A stretch of 64,000 nucleotides of DNA from Polytrichum commune. Its lineage: Eukaryota > Streptophyta > Polytrichopsida > Polytrichales > Polytrichaceae. A model generated the notes under the pieces. The model saw only the letters and a program-made list of their open reading frames with translations. It had not been told where the DNA came from and did no database searches. Position numbers and translations under genes: made by a program. This document shows positions 36,049-46,145 of the stretch, one piece after another; position 1 is the first letter of the stretch, and each line of letters opens with the position of its first letter. The stretch lies in the NCBI GenBank assembly GCA_950295325.1, contig OX485806.1, positions 47,425,169-47,489,168 of the forward strand, read 5' to 3'.

Positions 36049-37000
36049 TGTACATGGACTTGATCACAAGTTTGCTAGAGTCACATGAGTATGATGTCAT
36101 CTTGTTGATGTTAGAGCGGTTTGCTAAGTTGACACACATGTCGATTGTGGGAACCGCAACCGCGTTGGAGACCGCATAGTTTTTTCTCAAATGATGGTTG
36201 AGGCACCATGGGTTGCCAAGAGTGATGGTGTCAAATCGAGATCCAAAGTTCACAAATGCAATTTTGGAAGGACTTTCTTAGGGAGGTCGGAATGAAATAA
36301 AGGTTTAGCACGACCTTCCATTCCCAAATGAATTAGAAAACAGAGCGTGTGAATGGAGTCTTGAAGCAATACTTGAAGAACTTGGTGGGGGCAAACCAAG
36401 AGGATTGAGCGGACTATGTGGGTCGAGCAGAGTTTAGTTATAATGTAGCCACGCACTGGGCGACCAAAAGGGTGGTCTTTCGTGGTGGCTTTTGGAGAGC
36501 GCTTTAACCGACTAACCTAGTTTTCGAGGGGGCACATTCAACGCTAAATATCAACCAAGATGATGAGGAATTGGCCAAGAAGCGTGAACAAATCTTAGAG
36601 ATGACCAAGTTGTTGGACAAAACCCAAAAGTGGGGAATATGAGGTGGGCAAAAAATGTGGTGTTGAATGTGAAAATTTTGCCTTGCCCGAAGGCCTCACT
36701 CCAGAGTCCATGTCCAAAATTGGAGTTTCGTTCCCCATTGTGGAACAAATGTTCAAAGACATGTGTAAGTTGGAATTACCGCCCGAAATCAAAGTGCATG
36801 CGACATTCCATGTTTCATTACTAAAATCATTTAAGAAATACACCTTGTGGCCCGATTGCAAGCAAATGATTAGGCCACCTCCCGAGCTTGTACGAGGTCA
36901 TTTGGAACATAAGGTAAAAATGCAAAGAACTAATGAGAGTAGACGCATAAGAGTTATGAACCCATGTCTCGAAAGAGCAAAGTGGACACCGAGTCGGGTG
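36049..37000 (+). pseudogene. Gypsy integrase core and C-terminal remnant
   Basis: YMDLITSLLESHEYDVIL and then RFAKLTHMSIVGT (about 36050-36150) give the first catalytic Asp region. LRHHGLPRVMVSNRDPKFTN (about 36205-36255) gives the second, with Asn-Arg-Asp in place of the usual Ser-Asp-Arg-Asp. The C-terminal part at 36644-37081 reads LPPEIKVHATFHVSLLKSF, typical of the integrase end before the polypurine tract. Stops and shifts interrupt it. Confidence 0.75.
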
Positions 37001-37378
37001 GGACTTGGCATCACATCTGTGCCATCAAGGCGTCGCTTAACAATGGAAAGCCACCTTGGAGTTACAACCAAGACAACTTAGTGGAAGCGTTGAGCTCTTG
37101 CTTAGATGTGTCATGTTAGGCTAGTGGACGCCCCAAAGGACAGGCAACCCAAGTGAGTCCCAAAGTAAGAGAATTTAGTGTAGGTTAGGTCCTTGAAAGA
37201 GAGATGCAAGGTCGCAAATGGACCACCTAGGAACGACACCTATGGGACTACGCCAAATTAAAAGATGCACTGTGGGGGTCGCGCCCTAAGGTAAAACAAT
37301 GCCGCACCATAGAGGATGGCAATTTGAGAATTGGTGTGCCGACTACAAGTATAGTCGATGAGGGCATCGGTTTCATTT

Positions 37379-37390
37379 GGTGGGGGTGAG
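37379..37390 (+). other. Polypurine tract
   Basis: GGTGGGGGTGAG directly before the 3' LTR, identical to the tract before the LTR at 7537. Confidence 0.75.
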
Positions 37391-38347
37391 TGTCGCGCAC
37401 ATCTCTATGAAGAGTTTCTAAAACACCATGAGCACAAGGGCGACCCCGAAGTGACACCCGGGACTTGTGGCGCCATTGGTGAGTAGGTCCAAAGGATCCT
37501 AATGTGCATGAGGGCCCCGGGCGTTGGGAACACCTCCCACCCACAGAGACTAGGAGGCAAGAGGGTAAGGCCATCAACTATGAGTAACTTATGGCGTGTG
37601 AATTCTAGAATGCCAAAAAACACTTCAATCAGAGGTGTGAACTAAGAGAAATGGAAATTTGAGTGGGGCGCTATCCCGGGACAATGCAATGGTACAGCAG
37701 TGGCCTGGGAGTGGCTCCTAGGACTGCCAAGGTTTGAACAGGCATAACTTCCTCAACAATTACCTTAACGAGAGAAATGAGGAGTCCATAGACATCTTCG
37801 TGAAACGTAAATGACAATGGAGTGGTCATTTGTTAGCATTGGCCATCATACAAGGAAGTTATAGTGTTCTAAAGTTGTTGGGGGTTTTTAGTCCAAATGG
37901 CTAAGGAAAAATGTTTTTTTGGCCCCAAATCTTGGTAGAGAGACAAAAGGTTTCTTGATGGTAGAGTAGGGTCCTTGCCAAAAGTCCTATATGCTTATAT
38001 AAGTGAGGTAGTGTGGCCAAACCCACCCAAGGCCCATTGTGAGGGCATAGTTGCCTAGTATGGTTTGGGTTGTTATATTGTTCCTCCGGCAACGCGATGA
38101 TCAACATAAGATTGGACTTTCATGGATGAAAGTCATGGATGAAAGTCCACATCTAAGAAATTGGTTACAAATTAAGAGGTTGGTTCCGAAAGTAAAGTAG
38201 GAGGGTTGGTTTCCCTCCTATGAACTAAGGTCCACGTATGGGGAGCTAACCATTAGCAGGGCCAAATGCGAAGGGTTAGCCCTCGTGACCCATGCTAGAA
38301 ATAAAAATGACCAAGTTAGTTTAGGGGAACAAGCGCGGCTTGCAACA
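37391..38347 (+). mobile_element. 3' LTR of the gypsy element
   Basis: Begins TGTCGCGCACA and ends GCTTGCAACA, about 957 bp, and differs from the 5' LTR at many positions. The element is therefore old. Confidence 0.85.
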
Positions 38348-38872
38348 ATATACACCGATGGGCTTTGAGTCAATGAGCAACATACCTACTATTGATTGGA
38401 ATGTAGAATCCAAAGATGAATACCAATAGGAGTCCGATGTTTCATCTCACAATGTGACACCTCTAGCACATTGAACTTAGCATGGTCATGCATACTCACA
38501 CAGATCAATGATGGAAGTTTTTGTAGTATATGTATTAAGCCTTGGGATTCAAAGGCACATGGATCATTGGCTTTTGTAGTCATATGGTTCATTTAAATTG
38601 TTTGTTGTATTACATGATGCAAACACATTGTTGTCCTTCATGCAAAGTTTTTTTTTGTTGCAAGTTGTATGAACAATTTTGGCATGCACTAGGGAATGCC
38701 TTTAGATTATGAGTACCATAGGGTCCTTTTGTACTGCCCATAGATATAGAAATCCTCTTAATTACAACAGTTAGGCATGAAAATATGTCAAGGACCTTTT
38801 GAGGTTATCCAAGGTACCTCATAGGCAAACACATCACAAGGAAAGCACATGAGTTCTACCCTAGCTCTACAC
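38348..38872. other. Spacer, nothing recognised
   Basis: Single-copy-looking sequence between the gypsy element and the Mutator-like transposon. The final ten bases (38863-38872, AGCTCTACAC) are the left flanking repeat of the latter. Confidence 0.5.
38863..38872 (+). repeat. Left target-site duplication of the large transposon
   Basis: AGCTCTACAC, repeated exactly at 55458-55467. The inverted ends themselves contain CTCTAC, so a chance contribution is possible. Confidence 0.65.
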
Positions 38873-38966
38873 GGGAAACTCAAGTATGTGAGCGTAGAGC
38901 GGAGAGCGGAAAATTTAGATTTTGTTGGGTAATTTTAGGAGAAGCAGTGCCTATTTCCGTGGAATT
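38873..38966 (+). repeat. Left terminal inverted repeat
   Basis: Contains the 20-bp exact core at 38891-38910 and the 13-bp subterminal match at 38950-38962. The outer 17 bases match the right end only partly. Confidence 0.75.
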
Positions 38967-39260
38967 AGAGATAGTTTGAATTCTATATTTGGAAAGGTAC
39001 CCCCATTCCCGTGGACATAATAACCCAGAATTGTTTGAGAAACCAATGGATCCTATAGGCGTGGAAGATTGCATTTGTTATCAAACATCTTATAGTATAT
39101 GTTTTCAAATGTATCATATTAAATTAAGGCTGACGTCACCAAATTGAAATCAAAATACCATACACAAAATATTTTATTGGTTAACACAATGTAGCCAACC
39201 TCAAGACTTACAAAAATGGGTAGTTAGTTAAAATAGCTATATACTCTAGTTTAGGGCCAT

Positions 39261-39569
39261 CTACACCCTATCTGCCGGGCATGTCCAATATGGGTAAAAT
39301 GATCCAAAGAACATGCAATAAAATTCCGTCGCACCATAACAGCCTTCCAATTCAGTCCTTAGCTTAGCCAAAGACCTCAAAGACAAATCCCCCAAGTCCA
39401 ACTTTAGAATCCTCTTGGAAATTTTTGAGGTGACGTGCCGGCTCTTTGAGAACAACATGAAGTTCAATTTAAAAAGTTTGACGAGGTTATGTTCGCGTGC
39501 CAAACAAAACTTCCAATTGCTATATAGCAATTGGAATTGGAAGACGGCCAATGTGATTAGTGTGCACAA
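39261..39569 (-). other. Unidentified ORF near the transposon's left end
   Basis: A 102-codon minus-strand frame lies downstream of the ParB/methylase-like gene. Its middle (LKLDLGDLSLRSLAKLRTEL) looks helical and its end is rich in aromatics and Cys. I recognise no family. It may be non-coding, since it overlaps a 26-bp palindrome. Confidence 0.25.
39511..39536. other. 26-bp perfect palindrome
   Basis: TTCCAATTGCTAT followed immediately by its reverse complement ATAGCAATTGGAA. It lies inside the transposon, 3' of the ParB/methylase-like gene and outside the main array. Confidence 0.9.
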
Positions 39570-41071
39570 CCATAAAATAAACCATCCACACTAATAGAAA
39601 GTATGGTCCCCCTATAACTAAGATCTCACACTAAGAGCCGAGAGCTAGATTGTTTTGTGACTAGAAGTTAAGAGATCCGAACGATGAAGAAAAAATAAAG
39701 AATGCAATGCGGATTGACATTATGAATATGAAATAATGGAGAGAAAGAATGAAACTTGAGCCGGATATCAAAAATAAAACCAACACACAACTTTTATTAA
39801 AGCCGGATAACAACAACAAACGGAGTTATAATCTCCAAAACCAAAATGATAAACTAAGGGCTTGGAGAACATTCCCTATCACTCTCCTCACCCTCATTTG
39901 CTTCTAACAAGAAAAGATTTCGTGTCCCACGCGAGAAATGACGAACGCGAGGAGGAGATGGGGACTCCGCCTTCGCAAAATAATCCGCCATTGCACTAAC
40001 ATACGGGGGAAGCTCAAACGGCTTCGGAGGACTTGAAAACATGTCTCGACGAATGACTGCGACCTCCGCTGGCTCTCTAAACACCCAAGCAAAAGGATTA
40101 GAAACATGATGACACTAGAAAATGAGAATTTGAAATCAAGGCAAACATGGCAAAATATAGAAAGCAAACTTACGCACAAAGGAATCCGAATGCCCTCTTG
40201 GTCATCTTTTGAGGAGGATCAAAGATAGATGTAGACGGTGCGGTAACTGAGCGAGATATACGCGCAGGCTGGGGATCGCGCATGGGGAGTAGGAGTGAAT
40301 TGAAAATGACGGGGTCACTCTCAAGGGCCACAATATGCCGCTCAAGGGAGCGACATGCTGTAATCGAACCACCTAAAGCAACGAGAGGTAAAATGTTAGT
40401 ATGGAAATTAGTCAAGGAAAAATAATGGAAAATTCAAAGTAAAGATGAAGTTGAAAAACAAGGCGTACCTACACCACACTGCCAGTCCATAATAACATCA
40501 TTCTTGTCGGTGAGAGTAGCGAGAAGGATGGAAAAAAAAATAGGATGTTTCTCATGGGCACCTCGCCAAGGTACCCCATTACTGCGCATCGCCTGGCTGT
40601 TCTCATCGATGAAGGTATTCAACCATCCATCTCGTTGGAGGTTGTAACCATACTCTTGTATGGCCTCCTCCCGCACTCTAAGAACGGAGTTAACACGAAC
40701 AAGAACTTTGATGCTGAACTTCCGAGTCTGCAACAATGAAAATGAAATTGAATTGAAATGAAATGGAATTGAAATGATAAGCAATACGGAAGGGGAAGAG
40801 AGGGAGACTTGCTTACCACTCCAGAGGGAACAACGGGAGATTGGAGGTCCAAATCATTCATTCCAAACCAATCTTCCGCGACGTAGAAGTCATAAGTGTG
40901 TGCCCAATCGAAAATACTCCTAGAAACACTGGCACTCGCACAATGGGCAAGAACAAGGACACCATGATCATAGAGGTTAGATTTTGCAAATGCAAAAATA
41001 CACTCATAGTATGATTCATGGAGCTTGTTCTAAGCAGGAACATCGGTGGAGATGTTCGGCACCGGCAAATT

Positions 41072-41083
41072 CTCGGGAATGTC
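41072..41083 (-). other. Methylase motif IV position (DIPE)
   Basis: Codons GAC ATT CCC GAG give Asp-Ile-Pro-Glu after LDLLFA. N6/N4 methylases have (D/N/S)-P-P-(Y/F/W) here. Loss of the aromatic suggests binding without catalysis, or divergent chemistry. Confidence 0.45.
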
Positions 41084-43156
41084 GGCGAAGAGCAAATCGA
41101 GGCCCTTGTGAGTTGTAGTTGAGGTGTTCACACGGGAACGACTTGCCCCAACCTGCAATTGAAACTTCATGAGAAAACAAGAAGGAAAGAAATAAGCAAA
41201 GCAAAGGAAAAAAAATTGAGAATTGACGAAGGCAAGTATACAAACCTTGGCAATGAATTCTTGAATGCGGGTATATGCGGGGAGGGGACCTCCGGCAACC
41301 TCGGAATCCAACATTAGTTGAACCATGTCCACATTTTCGATGAGAGAAAGCGTGTTAGGGGCATCCGAAGAGGTGGCACTGGTATCCAAAAGAGCGGCCT
41401 TCCCTTTCTCCTTGGTGCCTTAGAAGGAGGAGGGGGAAGCTCAACGATGTCAGGCTCCTCCAAGGTAACAATGTTATCATCCGGAGCACTACCCACAAGG
41501 CTAGCAAACAAAGCCTTCTCTTCCCCGGGGACAAATCCTGCAGCACAATTCAAGTACCATCCACCACCTTGCAAGTGCAATTCGGAGAACTTGTTTGTTT
41601 GCGCGGTCGTGTACACGCAGAGGCTAGAAAAAATATTCACCCAGTCCGAGAGGTAGTCCAGCAAGGAAGATGAGGCCAATGCATTCTTCACAACCAATTC
41701 TCTCATGATATACCTACATGACAAAACAAGAATGTAAGAAAACCAAGAAAACGAGCAAGAAATGAAATTAAGGAGAGGTGCAAAGTGGAGGATAGATGTA
41801 TTACCGATAGGCCACACGCTTGATAGCGAGAGCCCCCTCCTCGAACTCCAAGAGATTATCACCTTTGGCAAAGGCGATGTCAGGCTTATCGCCGAGGTAA
41901 GGCTTGAAGGCCTTGTCCCAAAGGACAATCCGCCAATGATCAACGTACTCACGAGGGCGCAAGATAGTTTCTGATGCATCCCAATCAATGTCGACGGAGA
42001 GGCTCTCCTCTAAGGTCTCAATTTCAACCGCGACTTCCTTCTCCAACTGCAGAGAGGGCGATGATTAGATATGAGATAAATGGAATAGAGGAAAATGAAA
42101 ATGAAGAAAGCCGAGGAATGGATTTACCTGAGCCCATAAGGACGCCTTGTGTAGCCAGTCGTCCAAAGTCCTCTCCCTCATAGGCTTGTCGACGGGGAAC
42201 TTGTTATCTAACCTTTCACGAAGGGGGGCGTTCCACCAGTAAAGCCACTTAGCTTTGAACGAAGCTTCGACCGGGCATGTGACAATTTTTTGCAATTTTT
42301 CAATTGTCATGTCCGTCGAAAAGAACTCATTAAAATGGCGGTCAATCTGTGCACAAAATAAAAATGATTTGAGTTCAAAAGAGTAATAGAGTTGAAGAGT
42401 GATTTGGATGAATTGCGTTCAAGAGTGATTTGAGTTCAAAAGAGTACCTCATGAAAGAAATCCTCTCCATTGTCAAGGTGTGCAACGGATATGTACTTCT
42501 CAAAAGAACGGGCCCGAATATTTTTGATTGTCCTCTCCTGGGCCTTGGTCATAACAATCCAAATCTCAGTGGCCGACCTCTCCGCAACGGGTGTGGTCTC
42601 ACGGTAATGCCTCACTGCAAGGTCTGCTTGAGCCGAAATGTCTCTCTGCAAGAAATGATCTTGTGAGTTCATATAATCGGCATAGAAATTATCTATGTTA
42701 GAAGCTCTAAATGATTGAACGCACAAACCATACCTTGTAAAGAAACTTAACGAACACATCCGCGGTCAAGGTGTACCAAGTTGGACGACTCTCCTTTATC
42801 TTCTCGCATGCTTTGTAGTCAGATGGCGATATGAGATCCTTAAAGGTGGACAACTCTAACCTTCCAAAAGTGCGGATTCAAAGGAGCTTGGCCGGAATGT
42901 TTGCCTTGACATAATCATGCTCGGTTGACCTGAGAGAAAATATGTGAGGAACGTGAGGTGAAAAGAATGGAAAAGAATTAAAACAAAAATGAAAAATGAA
43001 TGAAAAAAATGAGTGAGCTTACCAATTAATGTCGCTCATGGCATTGAGAAATACACCGGTGTATCCTCTAGGATCAACAACAATGCAATCCACCGAGATA
43101 TGCCAACTCTTGTCATCGGCGTGGTGGTTATTGATGTGTCTCCACCAAGCGGTGAG

Positions 43157-43165
43157 ACGATGATT
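43157..43165 (-). other. ParB/Srx-type G-N-H-R box
   Basis: Codons AAT CAT CGT encode Asn-His-Arg in WEGNHRLTAW, about residues 188-190. The ParB/sulfiredoxin superfamily has a G-x-(H/R)-R box in the nucleotide-binding loop. Confidence 0.5.
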
Positions 43166-43988
43166 GCCTTCCCAGACGAAGAACATCTTCCCGGCGAAAT
43201 GTGCACGATCCGGATCCTCCTTGAGCTTGGCGTCAAATTCTGCGGAGGCCTCTTGCCAGAGAGGGCTCCAAGAGGCCATAATGCCAGGGGGAATGGGGAG
43301 GTCCACGGGAACGTCGTTGAAAGCAGACACGTAAAGAGCTCGATCACCCTCTCGGTATCCCATTACAAATTCACATTCCAAGCGCTGCACCTCAACCTCA
43401 CTTATAGGACGGACGAGAGGGAGGGCTCTCAAGCGGCACAAAGGAATGGATAAGCGGGACTTATAGGTTGGCTTAATCCGAAGGCGTTGGATAACACCAA
43501 TGGAGTCCTCCTTTTGTGATTTCCGAAGCTCAAACTCACACACCACGGGATCCGTGTCGGCAACTGCTTGAACGGCATCTTCGTTCATTGCGAGAGCCTA
43601 ACAAAAACACAAATAGTAAAACCATGCTTAGAAAGCTAGAACTCAAAAAACTTGCTCAACAAATTACTCAACAACTATCCAACTCACCTCTACTTGTAAT
43701 GGGCCCTGCGAATTGAGACTCTCAACCTGCACAGCTTCAACTTCAACCGCGGGGGCCGCAAGAACAACATCCTCTCCATATTGGGATTGCGATTGCGCAA
43801 CCTGTGAAGAGTCCATATCCTAAGAACATGGAGAAAATGAGAATTTCACAAAGAAAAGTCAATAACTTCGTAACTATAAAGAAACAAATCCTCACAAAAA
43901 CAATACAAGGCCGAGAGCAAACTACAAATGGAAATGGCCGAATGCTAAGTCAAGTGGTCAACTCTAGCACTAACCTACCTACGAATGA

Positions 43989-44646
43989 GAGGCCTCGGAT
44001 CCGAGGCCTCTTTTCCTACCTCTTCCTTATGCACTACCCAAAAGAAAAAGGCCGAGAGAAATCTTATGTGAACATAGCAGTTTGACTATTAAAGCCCATA
44101 CATTGTCTCCAAAATGAGGCCTCGGATCCGAGGCCTCTTCACAAACCTCTTACTCATGTAGTACCCAAAACAAGAAGGCCGAGAGCAATCTTACACGAAC
44201 ATAACATTTTGATTTTTATAGCATAAAATTCACACAAACATGAGGCCTCGGATCCGAGGCCTCTTCCCAAAACACATACTTATTCACTACCCAAAACAAG
44301 AAGGCCGAGAGCATTCGAAAATGAACATAAGATTTTCATTTTTCAAGCACATACCTTGACACAAAAATGAGGCCTCGGATCCAAGGCCTCTTCACAAAAT
44401 ACCTACTTATGCACTACCCAAAACAATAGGGCCAAGCGCATTCAAAAATGAGCATAACATTTTAACTTTTCATGCACATACCTTGACACAAAAATAAGGC
44501 CTCGGATCTGAGACCTCTTCCGAATGCCCCTCCTTATGAAATACATACTACATAAAATGGCCGAAAGAATTCAAAAATGAACCTAACATTTTCTTTTTTC
44601 AAGCACACAACCTGACTAAAAAATGAGGCCTCAGATCCGAGGCCTC
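43989..44646. repeat. Palindrome array zone 1 (about 127-bp unit)
   Basis: Six units starting near 43989, 44117, 44242, 44369, 44497 and 44625. Spacers share GCACTACCCAAAA, AAGGCCGAGAGCA and CATAACATTTTGA. Copies 4-6 have one or more substitutions in the palindrome. This zone begins about 170 bases upstream of the ParB/methylase-like start codon. Confidence 0.9.
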
Positions 44647-44702
44647 TTCCAAATGCCCCTCCTTGATGATTTTAAAACCTAACCAATTTACTTGTTACAT
44701 GG

Positions 44703-44723
44703 CTCACGGGTGTTCACCCGTGA
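44703..44723. other. CACGGGTG-TT-CACCCGTG inverted repeat, copy 1
   Basis: An 8-10 bp inverted repeat with a 2-base centre, preceded by TTGTTACATGGC. Related copies occur near 45099-45121 and 47420-47442, with arms extended to CCCACGGG(T/C)G and CACCCGTGGG. It is a second palindromic motif class within the array. Confidence 0.8.
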
Positions 44724-45098
44724 GGTTCACATTTGATGATGTTCCAGGGGAGGTCACTCCATTGCCAAGTTGCATCACCAAAATGGGTCAAATTTTTCTC
44801 AAATTTTTCTGGAAGGTAGATATATATGATATCTATTACGGAGTAAAATATCATGACCAAATTTGATGATCATATTTTTCTAGAAAACATACCATTTCTA
44901 CCTAGAATGACGTAGAATTCAACTAAAACAATTACTAGGAAAAATGAAGATGACAAAAAATTCCAAAAAAATAACCAAAAGATATAATCAATGGTTGTGA
45001 ATATAGAGAAAAAAAATCATAATTTTTAAAAATATTTGACATGGAGACATCTCCCCGTGATGATGCTAAATCCTACCCAAGTTACCTGTTACATGGCC

Positions 45099-45121
45099 CA
45101 CGGGTGTTCACCCGTGGGGCA
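45099..45121. other. CCCACGGGTG-TT-CACCCGTGGG inverted repeat, copy 2
   Basis: Perfect 10-bp arms around TT. The flanks (TGTTACATGGC before, GCACA after) match copies 1 and 3. Confidence 0.85.
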
Positions 45122-45368
45122 CACATTTGATCATGTTAAAACCTAACTTTTCATGCACATACCTTGACACAAAAATGAGGCCTCGGATCCGAGGCCTCTT
45201 CCGAATGCCCCTCCTTATGAAATACATACTACAGAAAATGGCCGAGAGAATTCAAAAATGAACCTAACATTTTCATTTTTCAAGCACAAACCTTGACACA
45301 AAAAAAAAGGCCTCGGATCCGAGGCCTCTTCCCAAAGCTCCTACATATGCACTTAACAAAATACAATC

Positions 45369-45571
45369 CCCCCCCTGCAGCTTCAGACCTCCATATCTTC
45401 CACGTGTGGTCTCCGAATCTAACAATCAACCACTCTATCGTCATCTACGTAAAATGTAGATGCCGATGGACACCTCACTTGCTCCATTTGGGCAAAAATC
45501 AAGGAAGTTATGCCTGTTTAAACATTCGCAGTCCCGGGAGCCACTCCCAGGGGACTGCTGATCGAGGGCAC
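45369..45571 (-). mobile_element. LTR-derived fragment captured in the array, copy 1
   Basis: GCAGCTTCAGACC through CAGTCCCGGGAGCC and GGGGACTGCTG follows the middle of the gypsy LTR in reverse orientation (compare 23520-23705). It has no LTR ends. Confidence 0.75.
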
Positions 45572-45844
45572 TAAAAGGAGGCCTCATTTTGAAACTAGTG
45601 TACATACTCAAAAACAAGCAAAGTGCCTCATTCATACAAGCTATACGTTGAATCAAAAAATCTCAAGTGGCCTCGACTGAGAGGCCTCGGATCCGAGGGC
45701 TCACACACAAAGTAATTTACGTACTCCAAACCAACCATAGTGCCTCATCCGTACACTAGTTTTGGAACACATAAAAGAGGCCTCGGATCCGAGGCCTCTT
45801 CTCCTAGCTCCTACATATGCACTTAACAAAACACATTTCCCCCA

Positions 45845-46045
45845 CCCGGCAGCTTCAGACCTCCATATCTTCCACGTGTTGTCTCCGAATCTAACAATCA
45901 ACCACTCTATCGTCATCTACGTGAAATGCAGATGCCGATGGACACCTCACTTGCTCCATTTGGGCAAAATTCAAGGAAGTTATGCCTGTTTAAACATTCG
46001 CAGTCCCCGGAGCCATTCCCTGGGGACTGCTGATCGAGGGCACTA
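45845..46045 (-). mobile_element. LTR-derived fragment captured in the array, copy 2
   Basis: Nearly identical to 45369-45571 and followed by the same CGAGGGCACTAAAAGGAGG, so the fragment was duplicated together with array sequence. Confidence 0.8.
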
Positions 46046-46145
46046 AAAGGAGGCCTCGGATCCGAGGCCTCATTCACAAACTAGTTTACATACTCAAAAC
46101 AAACCAAAGTGCCTCATCCGTACACTTGTTTTGGAACACATAAAA

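Larger units (their letters stand above)
26931..38347 (+). mobile_element. Ty3/gypsy LTR retrotransposon, decayed, with nested insertions
   Basis: A 5' LTR (26931-27829), primer site, gag/protease remnants, RT-flanking segments, RNase H, integrase zinc finger and core, integrase C-terminus, polypurine tract and a 3' LTR (37391-38347) occur in the canonical gypsy order. The host duplication is approximate (ATGTA left, ATATA right). All domains contain stops or frameshifts and the RT core is gone. Inside it lie a hAT-like element, two solo LTRs, an LTR fragment and about 2 kb of unassigned sequence. A repeated RNase H segment suggests that more than one gypsy copy contributed. Confidence 0.85.
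39854..43816 (-). pseudogene. ParB-like/DNA methyltransferase-like gene, 11 exons, inactivated
   Basis: Exons read leftward: 43688-43816, 43023-43597, 42734-42929, 42448-42645, 42128-42346, 41805-42046, 41246-41713, 40817-41152, 40469-40727, 40174-40372, 39854-40076. Every junction is GT-AG and phases agree if one lost base is allowed in exon 7 (near 41400), giving about 1014 codons. Residues about 94-190 resemble a ParB/sulfiredoxin fold: IPLCRLRALPLVRPISEVEV, then FFVWEGNHRLTAWW with the G-N-H-R box. Residues about 694-706 (LDLLFADIPENLP) align with methylase motif IV, and 866-894 (VIMDWQCGVGGS ... HIVALESD) with motifs I and II. That order is the beta class. DPPY is replaced by DIPE. Premature TGA (42878-42880) and TAG (41030-41032) interrupt it. 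Domain names are inference from motifs. Confidence 0.7.

Noticed and set aside
38880..38910. Placing the large transposon's tips at the edge of the exact 20-bp match
   Set aside because: Inverted similarity continues outward (TATGT and GG at both tips), and only the wider boundary is flanked by a direct repeat.
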